Source: Metopolophium dirhodum (lineage: Eukaryota; Arthropoda; Insecta; Hemiptera; Aphididae). Taken from it: DNA of 64,000 nucleotides. Position numbers and translations under genes: made by a program. The DNA lies in the NCBI RefSeq assembly GCF_019925205.1, contig NC_083560.1, forward strand, positions 23,641,145 to 23,705,144, in the 5' to 3' direction. Shown here piece by piece: positions 34,174-45,400 of the stretch. The notes beneath the pieces were generated by a model. The model ran no database searches, was not told where the DNA came from, and saw only the letters and a list, made by a program, of their open reading frames with translations. Each line of letters opens with the position of its first letter. The stretch's first letter is position 1.

Positions 34174-35523
34174 CACGGTGAAACGGCACATATGTAGCTG
34201 GTTAAGTCCAGGGTGGTCACTAAAAATGTGAGTGAATTCCTGGAGAAGACATAATAGACCTTGGCGTTTTTCGACTGTACACAGCTCGACGGGCACTGTT
34301 ACCGTTCGGGCGTTAGCTAGGTCGGGTTTTCAGTGGGGCTGTCCTCGTCGCCCGCGAGATGAGATTGAAGGATCCGTTATCCAGAATACTCACAACGACT
34401 CTTTTCCCACTAGCATCGACACCGGGGCAGTTCTTACGCTGACGCGATGCGACCTTTTTTGAGTGGTACGGTTTTATTTTGCCGGGTGCCGTGTCCGTAC
34501 CGAATGCTCGGGTTTGAGTGCTTGACGGTGTGTGTCCCCCAGCCGGACTTCCACCTTGCACGTGTTCGCACACGAGTTGGTCGGGCCCGTGTGCTCTCAG
34601 TCAGGTTCGTGCTAGAAGCACCAGCGCGCTGACGGAAGTCCGCGTCTGCTTCCCACGTCATGCTCTGGCGCTTCTCGCTCAAGCCCATTGGTTTGTCGCA
34701 GGTGGTATGATTCCCCACTTGGGTAGATGGTTCCCGTGCGGAAAAAGGAAGGTGCCCTCCATCACCTCGGTCATCCTTATACGGAGACCCACGTCGGGGT
34801 CTTTTGACGTGCCTATCAGGTCTACCCTTCCTCAGTGCGTTGATACGCCTGAAACACGGTTATTGGTTTTTCCCGTGAGTCCGCACTCTGCGTTTCGGTC
34901 CGCTCCGATCGCTTGCACCTTGAGCGTGGAGCTTTTTCGTAGCTGACGGTCGGGCAGTCGTATGTGTAAGCAGATGCTCTGCGATCCTTGAGGACCTGCA
35001 TTTGGCAAGCTGCCCATCTCCGGGGTATACTGTTGGAGTGACTGGTCTGCTGAAAACTGCCTAGCCAGTCCTCTTTTCCTTCATTGATGACCCTTTCCCG
35101 TCGCCACCGGTAAGTCTCTGAGACCACCTCCAGGTGCTTCCTATTACCCCGGGAAGCTCGGTTTGGAGATGCGCCCTCCACTGGCGTTGAGATCGGGACG
35201 GGGCCCTCAAGTGGCCCGGGAGTGCGAAGACGCCTTCCGGCCGTTCGTCATCCACCCAGTCCTGTACCCGGGCAGGACATCGTCAGCCACGGCCTCAATC
35301 CCGCGGCTCTTTTTGCTCCGCACGATTCTGCACAATCATGAGTGAGCTTTTCGTGAGGGCGCTCGAGGGTGTAGCCTTGTTCGAGCGCCCCCCCCGCCTT
35401 CCTACCCATTTCAAACCTTTTGTGGCTTAGCGTGTTCTAAACCACCGGGTTACCACCCTGGAAGGTACAGGTGGCCCAGGGAACTCGGAGGTCCTTGGTC
35501 ATTTCGCTAGCATAAAGAACTTT
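34174..35523 (-). pseudogene. Ty3/gypsy pol remnant, 5' part (continuation of 28044-30026)
   Basis: At the left edge the minus strand reads QGLLCLLQEFTHIFSDHPGL, the segment that normally lies just before the RT start (F.D.FSD.PG). It therefore continues into VPFKIRPYP on the other side of the inserted element. Just upstream, VSILDNGSFNLIS resembles a retroviral-type protease site with DTG changed to DNG. The rest (34700-35523) is GC-rich with stops in all frames and no firm match. Confidence 0.6.
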
Positions 35524-35527
35524 CTCA

Positions 35528-36856
35528 ATGAATCTTGAAGAAAAAGTATCTATTGAAGAGTTATGCAGTAAATTTTCTGATATATTTTTTCTCGAAGGAG
35601 ATAAAATTACATGTACAGACGCTATATATCATGAAATAAGAACACCAGGAACAGCACAACCCATCTATCAACGACCTTATAGACTTCCATATGCGCAGAA
35701 AGAGGAAATAGATAACCAAATTGAAAAATTGGAAAAAGATGGTATAATTGGGCCCAGTGATAGCCCATGGAATGCTCCATTGTTAGTAGTGCCAAAGAAG
35801 ATCGATGACTCAGGTGAACAAAAATACAGGGTTGTAGTCGATTTCCGTAAATTAAACAACCTTACTGTGGGAGATGCTTTTCCAATGCCAGACGTCAATA
35901 CAATCTTGGATCAATTGGGAAATGCAAAGTATTTCTCATGTTTGGACATGGCGAGTGGTTACCATCAAATTCCAATGCGATCAGAAGACAGACAAAAAAC
36001 CGGTTTTAGCACCGAAAAGGGCCATTTTGAGTTCAACAGGATGTGTTTTGGACTAAAAGGAGCTCCGGCAACTTTTCAAAGACTTATGAATCAAGTACTT
36101 ATTGGTCTCAACGGTGTGAAATCTTTTGTTTACCTGGATGATGTAATCGTTATTGGAACATCTATTAAAGATCACGAAAATAACTTACGAGATGTATTTA
36201 AAAGATTTCGTAAATATCATTTGCAACTTCAACCACTGAAATTCCAATTCTTAAGTAAAGAAGTAAGTTATCTTGGTCACTTGATAACTGATGAAGGCAT
36301 AAAACCGGATCAAAAAAAAAATATCGTGTGTAGCTAATTATTGCACTCCAACTAATGCTAAAGAGCTAAAATCATTTCTTGGATTAATAGGTTATTATCG
36401 AAAATTCATCAAAGATTTCAGTAAAATATCAAAACCATTAACATCTTTACTAAAGAAGGATCAACAATTTATATGGACGGATGCTTGTGAAGACGCATTT
36501 CAAACATTCAGAACCATATTGACCAAGGAACCAATACTTCAATTTCCTGACTTTTTTGACCTTTCAATATTACAACAGATGCCAGTAATTGTGCAATAGG
36601 AGGAATATTATCGCAAGGAAACATTGTGTCAGACTTGCCAATTTCCTATGGATCACGCACATTAAATAAAGCTGAAATAAATTACAATACTACTGAAAAG
36701 GAACTGTTGGCAATAATTTGGTCGGTTAAACAATTTCGTCCTTACATCTACGGTCGAAAATGTAACATTATAACGGACCACAAACCTCTATCATGGATGT
36801 TTGGAGTTAAAGATCCTAGAGCTCGTCATACGAGGTGGCGACTTCTGCTAGAATAA
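35528..36856 (+). pseudogene. Errantivirus-like reverse transcriptase and RNase H
   Basis: RT blocks are intact: RVVVDFRKLNNLTVGDAFPM, YFSCLDMASGYHQIPM, FNRMCFGLKGAPATFQRLMN and VYLDDVIVIG (catalytic YLDD). The frame breaks in an A-run at 36311-36320, resumes as ELKSFLGLIGYYRKFIKDFS, breaks again near 36568, and continues as DASNCAIGGILSQG, TTEKELLAIIWSVKQFRPY and ITDHKPLSWMF (RNase H). A stop lies at 36854. These are typical of gypsy/17.6-type polymerases. The breaks make it non-functional as it stands. Confidence 0.92.
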
Positions 36857-37246
36857 TACGACTATTCAATCATTTATAAACCAGGAGTCCAGAACACAAA
36901 TGCTGACGCACTTAGCAGAATAGCAGTTTCTACTACTACGGCAATTACGCCTCAATCGACTAACGAATATCAGAAATTTCTTGAAGAAATATCCCAACGT
37001 ATCATTATAAACAATAATGTTACTGAAACAGCGGGTAATTTATTCGATGTTGCAGACGAATATGCATTAGGACATTGTGTTTCTCAAGATTTTTGTATGA
37101 AAAAAGGGATAGGTCTCGAATTCAGAAGAAAATATGGTCAGAAATCTCAAAATTTGGCAGAAAGTAAATTAATAATTACTCCTGCGAATACTAATAATGC
37201 AATAATGATCAATAAACCAATTATAGACGCAATGACGGAAATATAA
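36857..37246 (+). pseudogene. RNase H tail joined to the start of a macrodomain
   Basis: The frame continues IIYKPGVQNTNADALSRI (RNase H end), a linker, then GNLFDVADEYALGHCVSQDF and MKKGIGLEFRRKYG (37034-37140). This closely follows the start of OARD1-type macrodomains (GDLF....LAHC.S.D..MG.GIA..FK.KFG), which bind or hydrolyse ADP-ribose. After about 36 residues the match stops and env-like sequence follows in the same frame up to the TAA at 37244. The rest of the macrodomain and the whole integrase are missing, presumably deleted. Confidence 0.6.
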
Positions 37247-38502
37247 AATAACATAAGACAAATTCGCCGTTTTATTTTATCAGAACGAGAAGAGATTAGG
37301 GATGAAAATATCAAAATTATATTGGAAAATCAAATTATAAATTTAAATTTAATATATAACCAATATGCTTTAGAAGTAGGAAAAATTATTCAAATCTTAC
37401 ATTCGGCTATGTATGGGAAATTACACCCTTTAGTAATATCATCAAATCAATTATTAGATGAAATGAAATTAATTAAATTAAATCTTTCACCTGACTTAAA
37501 CATTCCTGTAAAATTAGATGTATCTGGTATGTCTGAACTGTATAGAATAATACAAACTACAATCGTTAAAAGTAATGATTTAATTATATTCATCAATACG
37601 ATTCCTTTAGTATTTAGTAACATTTATAAACTATATAATGTTCTACCAAACCCAGTATATTATATAGAAAATAAGAGATTTATGTTTATACAACCTAGGT
37701 TTAAGTTTATAGCCATAACTATTGATCAGGAATATTTTATTTAATTAAATATATAATAGTAGTACTACTTAATATTTATGTTAGTTTGTGTACTGATACA
37801 AACCGTTTTAAAATTTGTAAAAACCTTTTAGCCAAAAGGGTAGTGACATCAAACGAATGTGAAATAAATTTAATTTCTTATTCAGATATAACAGAATTAG
37901 CAGATTTTTGTAAAATAAAATACACTTCATTTAAACATGGGATTTTTCATAAGCTTATGTCGTCAAATTCGTGGATTTTCACGGTAACAAAGCAAAATTT
38001 AGTTGTAACGTGTTCCAATAAAGATTCAATTACAGAAGTATTAACTGGATCAGGAATATTATCACTAAGCGAACAATGTTCCGCAATTTCAGGAGGTCAT
38101 CGCATGATTCCGTTTAAAACAATTTATTCAGAATTAAAATCAGACTTCATACCAACTATAAATTTAACTAAATATATACACGATGCTAACACAATAAAAG
38201 AATTTGTATCACCAGAAATTGTATTTTCAAAGTATAAAGATGATAATGAAGTCACTATCCCAAAAGATAATTTAGATTATAAGCAATCTTCAATTTATAT
38301 AAATTATTATGTAATTGGTTTAATAACACTATGTTGCTTACTAATAATTATATTGTCAATTATCACAATAAGAAAAATATATAATTTTAAGAAAATTAAA
38401 AATATCAATGTAAATCAACAGAGTTTGACGGAAAAAAATGAACAAAATCAAGTAGAACTTAAAACAAGAAAAGGAAAATCATTACCCAAAATAATTGTTT
38501 AG
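37247..38502 (+). pseudogene. Env (F-like glycoprotein) of the second gypsy element
   Basis: Two open stretches (37247-37744 and 37786-38502) separated by stops. The first has a heptad-rich helical part (REEIRDENIKIILENQIINL) and YKLYNVLPNPVYYIENKRF. The second has ICKNLLAKRVVTSNECEIN, Cys residues in the pattern of insect errantivirus envelopes, and a strong transmembrane segment YYVIGLITLCCLLIIILSII, then a basic cytoplasmic tail. The N-terminal signal and furin region are absent. It would be a membrane fusion protein in an intact element; here it is broken and lacks its start. Confidence 0.78.
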
Positions 38503-38537
38503 AAGTAGGATAATGATCTTCCGTCTAACCCGGGGGG

Positions 38538-38811
38538 TGTTATATGCCCACCACTATATATTATGTAGACTATAGTGACGCTTGTTTATCAGAGTATAAT
38601 AACGCCTGTATGTAGGCGTCTTATCTTAGATATTTTGCTTTTGCACGACAAGACTATTGTATCGGTCCTGTCGGCAATTCAGTCTAGAACCCGACTCATT
38701 CGAGTTAAGTAGTGTGCTTCTAATATATAAATTACATGGTTAAAATTAATAAAGTTAAGTATTCTTATTTAAATCAAATCGTGTATTCTTTTTAATAAGA
38801 AACTATCAACA
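38538..38811 (+). repeat. 3' LTR of the second gypsy element
   Basis: Starts TGTTATATGCCC right after a G-run and ends ATCAACA, 274 bp. 'ttaataaagtt' near 38745 may serve polyadenylation. The matching 5' LTR is not in the window. Confidence 0.65.
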
Positions 38812-38936
38812 TTTGATTATCACCCACTACACAGAGAACGGTTCAACAAATTGTGGTCTTTGGATACAACCAAGGACACAATATAAAATATAACAGAACA
38901 TCACGGGCATATACGGTGGCGTTCATAACAAGTGTC

Positions 38937-39004
38937 ATGAAGACTTGCTTCGTGATTTTCTTGCTTTGCCCACGCACGACTGTTGAGATGGTAACTCCGG
39001 TTAC
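38937..39004 (+). CDS. Possible orphan signal-peptide exon
   Basis: ATG at 38937 opens MKTCFVIFLLCPRT and ends VTPVTG at a good donor (G|GTAAGATGG). The hydrophobic core is short. The frame is also open upstream (from 38853), so the start is uncertain. The next acceptor-like site at 39370 has a poor pyrimidine tract. It could be a first exon of another gene or chance. Confidence 0.25.
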
Positions 39005-39372
39005 AGGTAAGATGGACAAAAGCTTAGGGGTAAGAGACTCTAAGTGATAATATAATAATCTACATAATAGTAAAAAAAAAGTTAAAACTGGTAACGTCAT
39101 TGATTATATTAGAAATTAGATATTATTAGCAACATTATAATTTAACCAATGGGGTAGGTAACAGTTATGAAATTATAAAACATAGATTGTCGTTAGGGAT
39201 AATAACACATACGTTTTATATAATAAAAAATATATACAGAAACCCTTGGTTACCAATTATTTTAATGATGTTTTAAACATTATCAAAATAAAAAGAATTT
39301 TATTGTAAACATTGTGAGTCTAGTAAGATATCTGTGTAAATTGTGTCTCAACTAAAGTCTAAAACTGAAGAC

Positions 39373-39454
39373 ATGGTACATCACGATGCTGAAATCGTTA
39401 GTAAGACTATGCATAACTTTAAGACAAAAATAGGCAATGAGTACTCGACTAAAG
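39373..39454 (+). CDS. CCDC81: CCDC81-like, probable first coding exon (HU-1 start)
   Basis: MVHHDAEIVSKTMHNFKTKI leads to GNEYSTK and a donor G|GTAAAA. The pattern EIV...F...I....S.KG followed by GMLIKGIGYFTV in the next exon aligns with the start of HU-1 in CCDC81. The join is one base out of phase: exon 1 leaves one base and the next exon begins in phase 0 with GGA (41263). One fewer G at 41263-41265 would restore it. Confidence 0.5.
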
Positions 39455-42400
39455 GTAAAATAATACATTATATTTAACTATAGGTAGCTAGTAAATTACA
39501 GCAATTTTTATGTGCATAGATGTACTAAAAGTGTGGGATTGCATTTCCAAATGGATTGAAAATAATATAAGCCGAGACAAAGTAAACATTTTTATTATAA
39601 TATAGGTACCTATAATACATGCTTGAGTATTTTTTATATTTACAGCAGAACAAAATTTAAAGCTTATAAAATATAAAAACGTTTTTTTGTTATTATTTTA
39701 TACGATGGAGAAACTTTTTATATTATTGTATTACCTATATATTATGTTGAGGGGATTCGATACCGTGATTTTCTGTTTTTGTCTAACACACGCGTGACAT
39801 AGTATTTTAGACGTGTTTTTTGCCAAACATACCAATTGATTTAATGAAGCGATAAGAATTCTGAAAACAAATTTGAATTTGTCGTCAAGTCTACTTAAAA
39901 TTGAATTTCCAACATTTTTGATATTATCCCCCAAATTCCTAAAAAAATGTCATATTTAAAAAGAGTATTTCAAAATTGTTATATTTAAATTTTCGGAGAA
40001 GTTAAAATAAAAAAAAAAAAATGTGGAATATTCGATTTCAAGTAGACTTGGCGACAAATTTAAATCTGTTTTTAGAATTCTTATCGCTTCATTAGATCAA
40101 TTAATTGGTATGTTTGGCAAAAAACATGTATAAATACTATCTCACGTGTGTGTTAGACAAAAACAGATAATCATGGTATCGAATACTCTTAACAAATATA
40201 TGTACGAGAGAGAATTATTATATCAGTATCTCTTACAATACCTCGTTCTCGTACCAAATACATGATAAAATATTTTGATTAAATTATCTACTTCAACTTT
40301 CAAGACATTTATTCTATTGATAATACAAATTTATAATTTATAAAAATCAAGATATTACCCTGTTTTGCGTTAGGTATTTTATTAATACTACATCATGGCA
40401 TTATGATAAATTATGTTCATATTTTATATATCTTTTTAACAAAACTTTTAATAATAATGCTTACAGCTCTACATTTAAATTGTACACACAATAGTATTTA
40501 ATTAGTGAATACTTTTTTTATCGTCTTCGAAGTTTTCTAAATAATTTTTTCTACAAATAATAATTATTAACACAAACTTAATTAAACATGATATAAATAC
40601 TCAATGTTTTAGTGAATTAATTGAAGAGATAAAGAATATCTAGTAGTACTGAATGCGTTTCTACATTTTATGAACCTAAATACGCGTAAACAGATGTGCA
40701 CTACTTATGTTAAGTAATTGTTTTAAAAAAAAATTATTTTAATCAATAATCAGTCTAAAGTTCATAATAATAACTATATGATACTAACTAGGCCACAGAC
40801 CTATATTAAAGTAATTAATGAGCCCATTTTAAAATTTAACCAGGCAATTTTCGAATTAAAACACAATAATATTCTTTTTCAGATTGTATTCTTATTATAA
40901 CACGTTTATTAGCAGTACCTAACCTAACCTAACCTATATCTGATCAAAAATGCATAAATGATAATGGATTAGCTCATTCATACATTTTGTTTTAAAATAT
41001 TTAAATAAGAATACTACATTATGCCCGTGTACTCCAGCTTGCATAAATGTAATATATTTCCAGAATTCGTGTAGTGAAGAAGAAGTTTTAAGTATAGTTG
41101 CTTCCAGTCGTTAAACTCGGACTATATCTCCCCCTTACCAAAAAATAAAAACAAACATACAACGTTCTATTTAGAAGTTTTGAATAATTACTGCAATGTT
41201 AATATTTTTTTACTTTATCTTGGACTGTATGCATGAAATATTGAAATTATTATTTTAAATAGGGAATGTTGATAAAAGGAATCGGTTATTTTACTGTGGC
41301 TCGATGGGAGTTAAATGAAAGCAAAGTACATCCAAATACAATCAGAAAGCCGGTTTTTGTGATTGATGAAAAACTAGCGAAAGATTTCAATTTAAAAAGA
41401 ACAAGACCGTATAATTCAGCAACCGTAAGTTTTTTTTTATTCAAACCAAATAAATATACTTACTTAATCAAATGCAAAAAAAAAAAAGTTTACAATATAT
41501 TAAAATCAATCTCGTGATAAAATTATAAAATTGTTGGAACAATAAGAAGGTATTAGGTTAGATTTGAGTAAATTGTATTAATTATTTCCAACTGTTTATA
41601 AATACAGATACCAGAACGCTATTTAAATGTTATAACAATAGCCCAGAATTATCAATTAAATATCGATATGGTCACTCATTGTTTCAAAGAAGTTGTTGCA
41701 GCGTTTAGAAAGTTACTGTTTGAAGAAAAAAATTGTGAGCTTCCTTTCCCGAAAATTGGTAAACTGCAAATAAAAAACAAAATGGTAAAAATGAAGTATT
41801 ATCAAGAGTTTTTAGATCGACAAAATCAGCATTTAAAGAATCGCATAATGGAAGATAAAAATAAAAATCAAGCCATCAACTATAATCCCGATTGGGATGC
41901 TGATCAATATGAAAGCCGAGTAAGCTATTATGAATTATCTACTAACAAGAATAGTTTTAAACCATATAACGTGGAAAATGTCTATTTTATGAATAATACA
42001 TTTCTGTAGTTGTTTATAATATAATACGGACAAAGTATAAATTAAAACTGCAGAATACAAAAGTTTTTAGATTTTCGATAAAACGTAAAAATATATTATA
42101 TTATATTAGTGAAGTTATTTAGTTTTTTGAAAAATAAAACTTGTTAGTTACAAATTATTTCATATTTGTATAAGTGTGATTAAGTGATTTATTACATTAT
42201 TCTTACTACAACAATATTATTACATTTTGAATTTTTAGACAACACAAAAAATTTTTTTCCAACCTTGACACTTTTATGATTTTTAAAAGAAAAATATCCA
42301 CTTGTACATAATATTTAAAATATTAATCCACTTGTTTATTAGACATTATAATACTATAGACATTAATTCCAAACATTTTTTTTAGTTCATTATACTTTCA

Positions 42401-45400
42401 AAAGGTATTAATTATAACCAGTGGTGTTCTCAGGAATTTTGATGGGGGGAGGGGTTATGGATAATTTCTAGGAACATAATACAATTATGTAGGGGCTATC
42501 CGTACACAAAAAAACGGCCAATGGCTGGGGGTTTAAACCACATGACCCCCCATCGTGAGAATATGCACGCATGATTATACCCGAACTTGCGTTAGAAAAG
42601 TTGTCACCAAAACATCAAAAACAATTATTTATCATTAAAATTATTGTAATATCACTTAGATTGTTTATACGTGGGAGGTGGGACAAACTAAACAAATCGT
42701 CAGTTTAATAATATAGATTTTAAACATTTTTCTCGATAGCGTAAGAATTTTTAGAGTTTAACTATGTGTCTATGTGTAATTTATTTATGATGTCATACAC
42801 AGTATCGTATCTAGGAATTTTTCACAGGGGGGGGGATATAAAGATTTTAAGACATATTTAGTATATACACATTTATTCATATTAATATATAGCGTATAGG
42901 TAGATGTTGTAATGTGTAAAAAAATTTGTTTTTTAATTATAAATTAAAGTCCAATTTTCTTGAGGACAATGAAAGTACATTGAGTACCTCATCAGGTGTG
43001 ACAGTTATATTTTTGTGCACTGATAGCATGCAAAGTCCATTAAGTCGATTCTAAAGACAAATTTTAGCATATTATAACCAACAATAAGTGTAAAATTTAT
43101 TTTAAAATTTACCTGAGCCGTAGTGTTTGTTCCTTAAATATGTTTTAACTCGTTTGAGTGTTGAAAACGTTCTCTCAGGGACCCCTGAGGTCGCTGTCGA
43201 AACGGGTAATGTGCATAAAATTTTTAATAATTTATTAATGTTTGGAAATATTTTTGAATCACACAGCAAAAATTCTTCAAGACTTGTTTTTGGAATAATA
43301 TTGAGCCTGGAGAGTTTAACTTTCCATAACATTAATTCTGCTGTTGCATTATTGGAATCTATTAAAGGTGTATAAAACTCTAATAAATTGTTGAATGATT
43401 CTAATTCTTCTTTAGAGGATTGGTTAGAAAATAAACATTCAAATCCTGCAAAATTAATGAAGCATTAGTTTACATAAAACAAATGTTATGAAAAAAAAAA
43501 ACAATAAACTACTAAATGACATAACTTACTTTCGAACATTTTTTTATGATCCACAAATCTTAACGCTAAATGAGAAATAAAATTATCTATATATGGTATA
43601 AATATTGAAATTCTGAAAAAATCAACTTATTCCATGTTTTTCATCATTTTCAGTCTTGTAATTATCTCGGTGTTTCTGCTTATTTGTATTTCTACATCAA
43701 TAATGTTTGCCATTTCCTGAGGAAAAAATAAGAGTTTATTTTATTCAAAAATGTATAATTTAATTTTAAATTAAATATTTACTTTCACTGAGTTATATAT
43801 AATTTGAAATGCTTGTTCTATATTTTCTCTAATATTTTTTAAAGAAGTTATTGTATCTTCTACAAGTTGCACAGCATCCTTGAGGTCAATTCTTTTTAAC
43901 TGTAATTGTCTACATAGTGGAAGTCAAAATGAAAATAATTTCTATAAAAATATATAATCCAAAAAAAAAAAAAATATAAGTATATTACTTTTATGACAAA
44001 TAATGTAATTAAAAATTCACTATCAATAGCCTTTTTCAGTATTGAAGCATCTGCACCTGATGAATCTCTCCATTCTGATATTTTATCTAATAATATCATA
44101 ACATATGGCAGTAATTCACAAAAATCATTAACAGCGTCATAACGCTGTATCCATCGAGTAACGCAAAATCTTTTCAGTTTTTTTATATTTAAATCTGCAT
44201 TTCATTGTCAATGACATGAAACATGACTACACTTCGTTTAGGCGTGTTCAGAAATGTATACATTTTTTCAATTAGATGATCAGATAAGATAATATCACTG
44301 AACAATAGTAATAATCTAAAACCGTGGTAACAATATTATATTCAACAACTAGATAGCCGCCTCTGTCTTATCATCGAAATCGGTAAGGCAGGAAATGTTT
44401 ACAAAATGTATTTTCATTCATAGGTTAGGTTAGGTTAGTTGTTCAATGTTCATACAACTATCAAAATATCGTTTTAAACATGGTTTTAAATAAAATAAAA
44501 TAAAATAAGCTTCCGGGGGGGGGGGGGGATATGACCCCAATATCACCCCCCGTAAATACGCCACTGGTCATACAACGACACCTATAATATAATACATTTT
44601 ACAATTCTCGTAGAAACGACCGTGCTCCGCAATGTCAACCATCTCTCGTCCGGCGTCTTCGTTGTCACAGTACAGACCAGCGACCGGGTACGAAGGCGTG
44701 TTGCCCAATAACGACTGCACAACGAACAGACCCAGCTCTAGACTGTCTGTACATTCCACTAACTCTAACGACGACGCAAGCATGATGTGCAGACCTGGCT
44801 CAAGACAGTCGGTTTGTTCGTACAGTTCACACAAACAGGCTAGACCCCACTCTCGTCCAACGCCTTCGTCGTCACAGCAGAGATCAGAGACGGGGTGCGA
44901 AGGAGTGTTGTCCAACACCGACGGCACAGCCAACAGGACCAACTCTAGACTGTCTGTACATCTCAACGATGACGACGACGACAACATTATCTGCAGACCC
45001 GAATCAAGACAGTCTGTCGGTTCCAACACTTCACACCGACAAACCAGACACCGGTCCAGATCATCTCTACAGTCCCATAAACAGACGACTAGTAGACCCT
45101 GTTCCAGGACATCTGTCCAGTCAATCGAATTTGAAAGGCCTGTATCCAGGTCTCGGGCCATGTCCTGTGACGAGATTCATCAGACTAGACCGAGGTCAAG
45201 AACTTCAAAACAAAATCGTCCGTCGTCTAGAACATCAGTGCGACCAGTGAGATCTAACTGCAGCATGCTGTCGAAGCACGAGAAAAATTCTTCCTCTGAG
45301 AGCTCAACTAAATTAGTTGCAGAATGCACTGATTATGCACCACCAGAATTGGTGACACGTTGTGTGGTCGATCCGACCGTTCGACCGTGCTCAAACTTGT

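Larger units (their letters stand above)
35524..38811 (+). mobile_element. Env-bearing gypsy (errantivirus-like) element, 5'-truncated, integrase-less
   Basis: Begins abruptly inside pol at 35524, where GC-rich gypsy sequence of the other strand stops. It carries RT, RNase H, a macrodomain start, env, a polypurine tract (ccgggggg, 38530-38537) and a 3' LTR. Base composition is far more AT-rich than the neighbouring gypsy copy. Confidence 0.88.

Noticed and set aside
34411..34430. Plus-strand SIDTGA, protease-like motif
   Set aside because: The surrounding plus-strand frame has no other protease blocks, while the minus strand continues the gypsy pol and gives ILDNGS at the same place. Chance is likelier.
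40917..40936. Telomere insertion signal
   Set aside because: Only four CCTAA units; such short tracts arise by chance in insect DNA.
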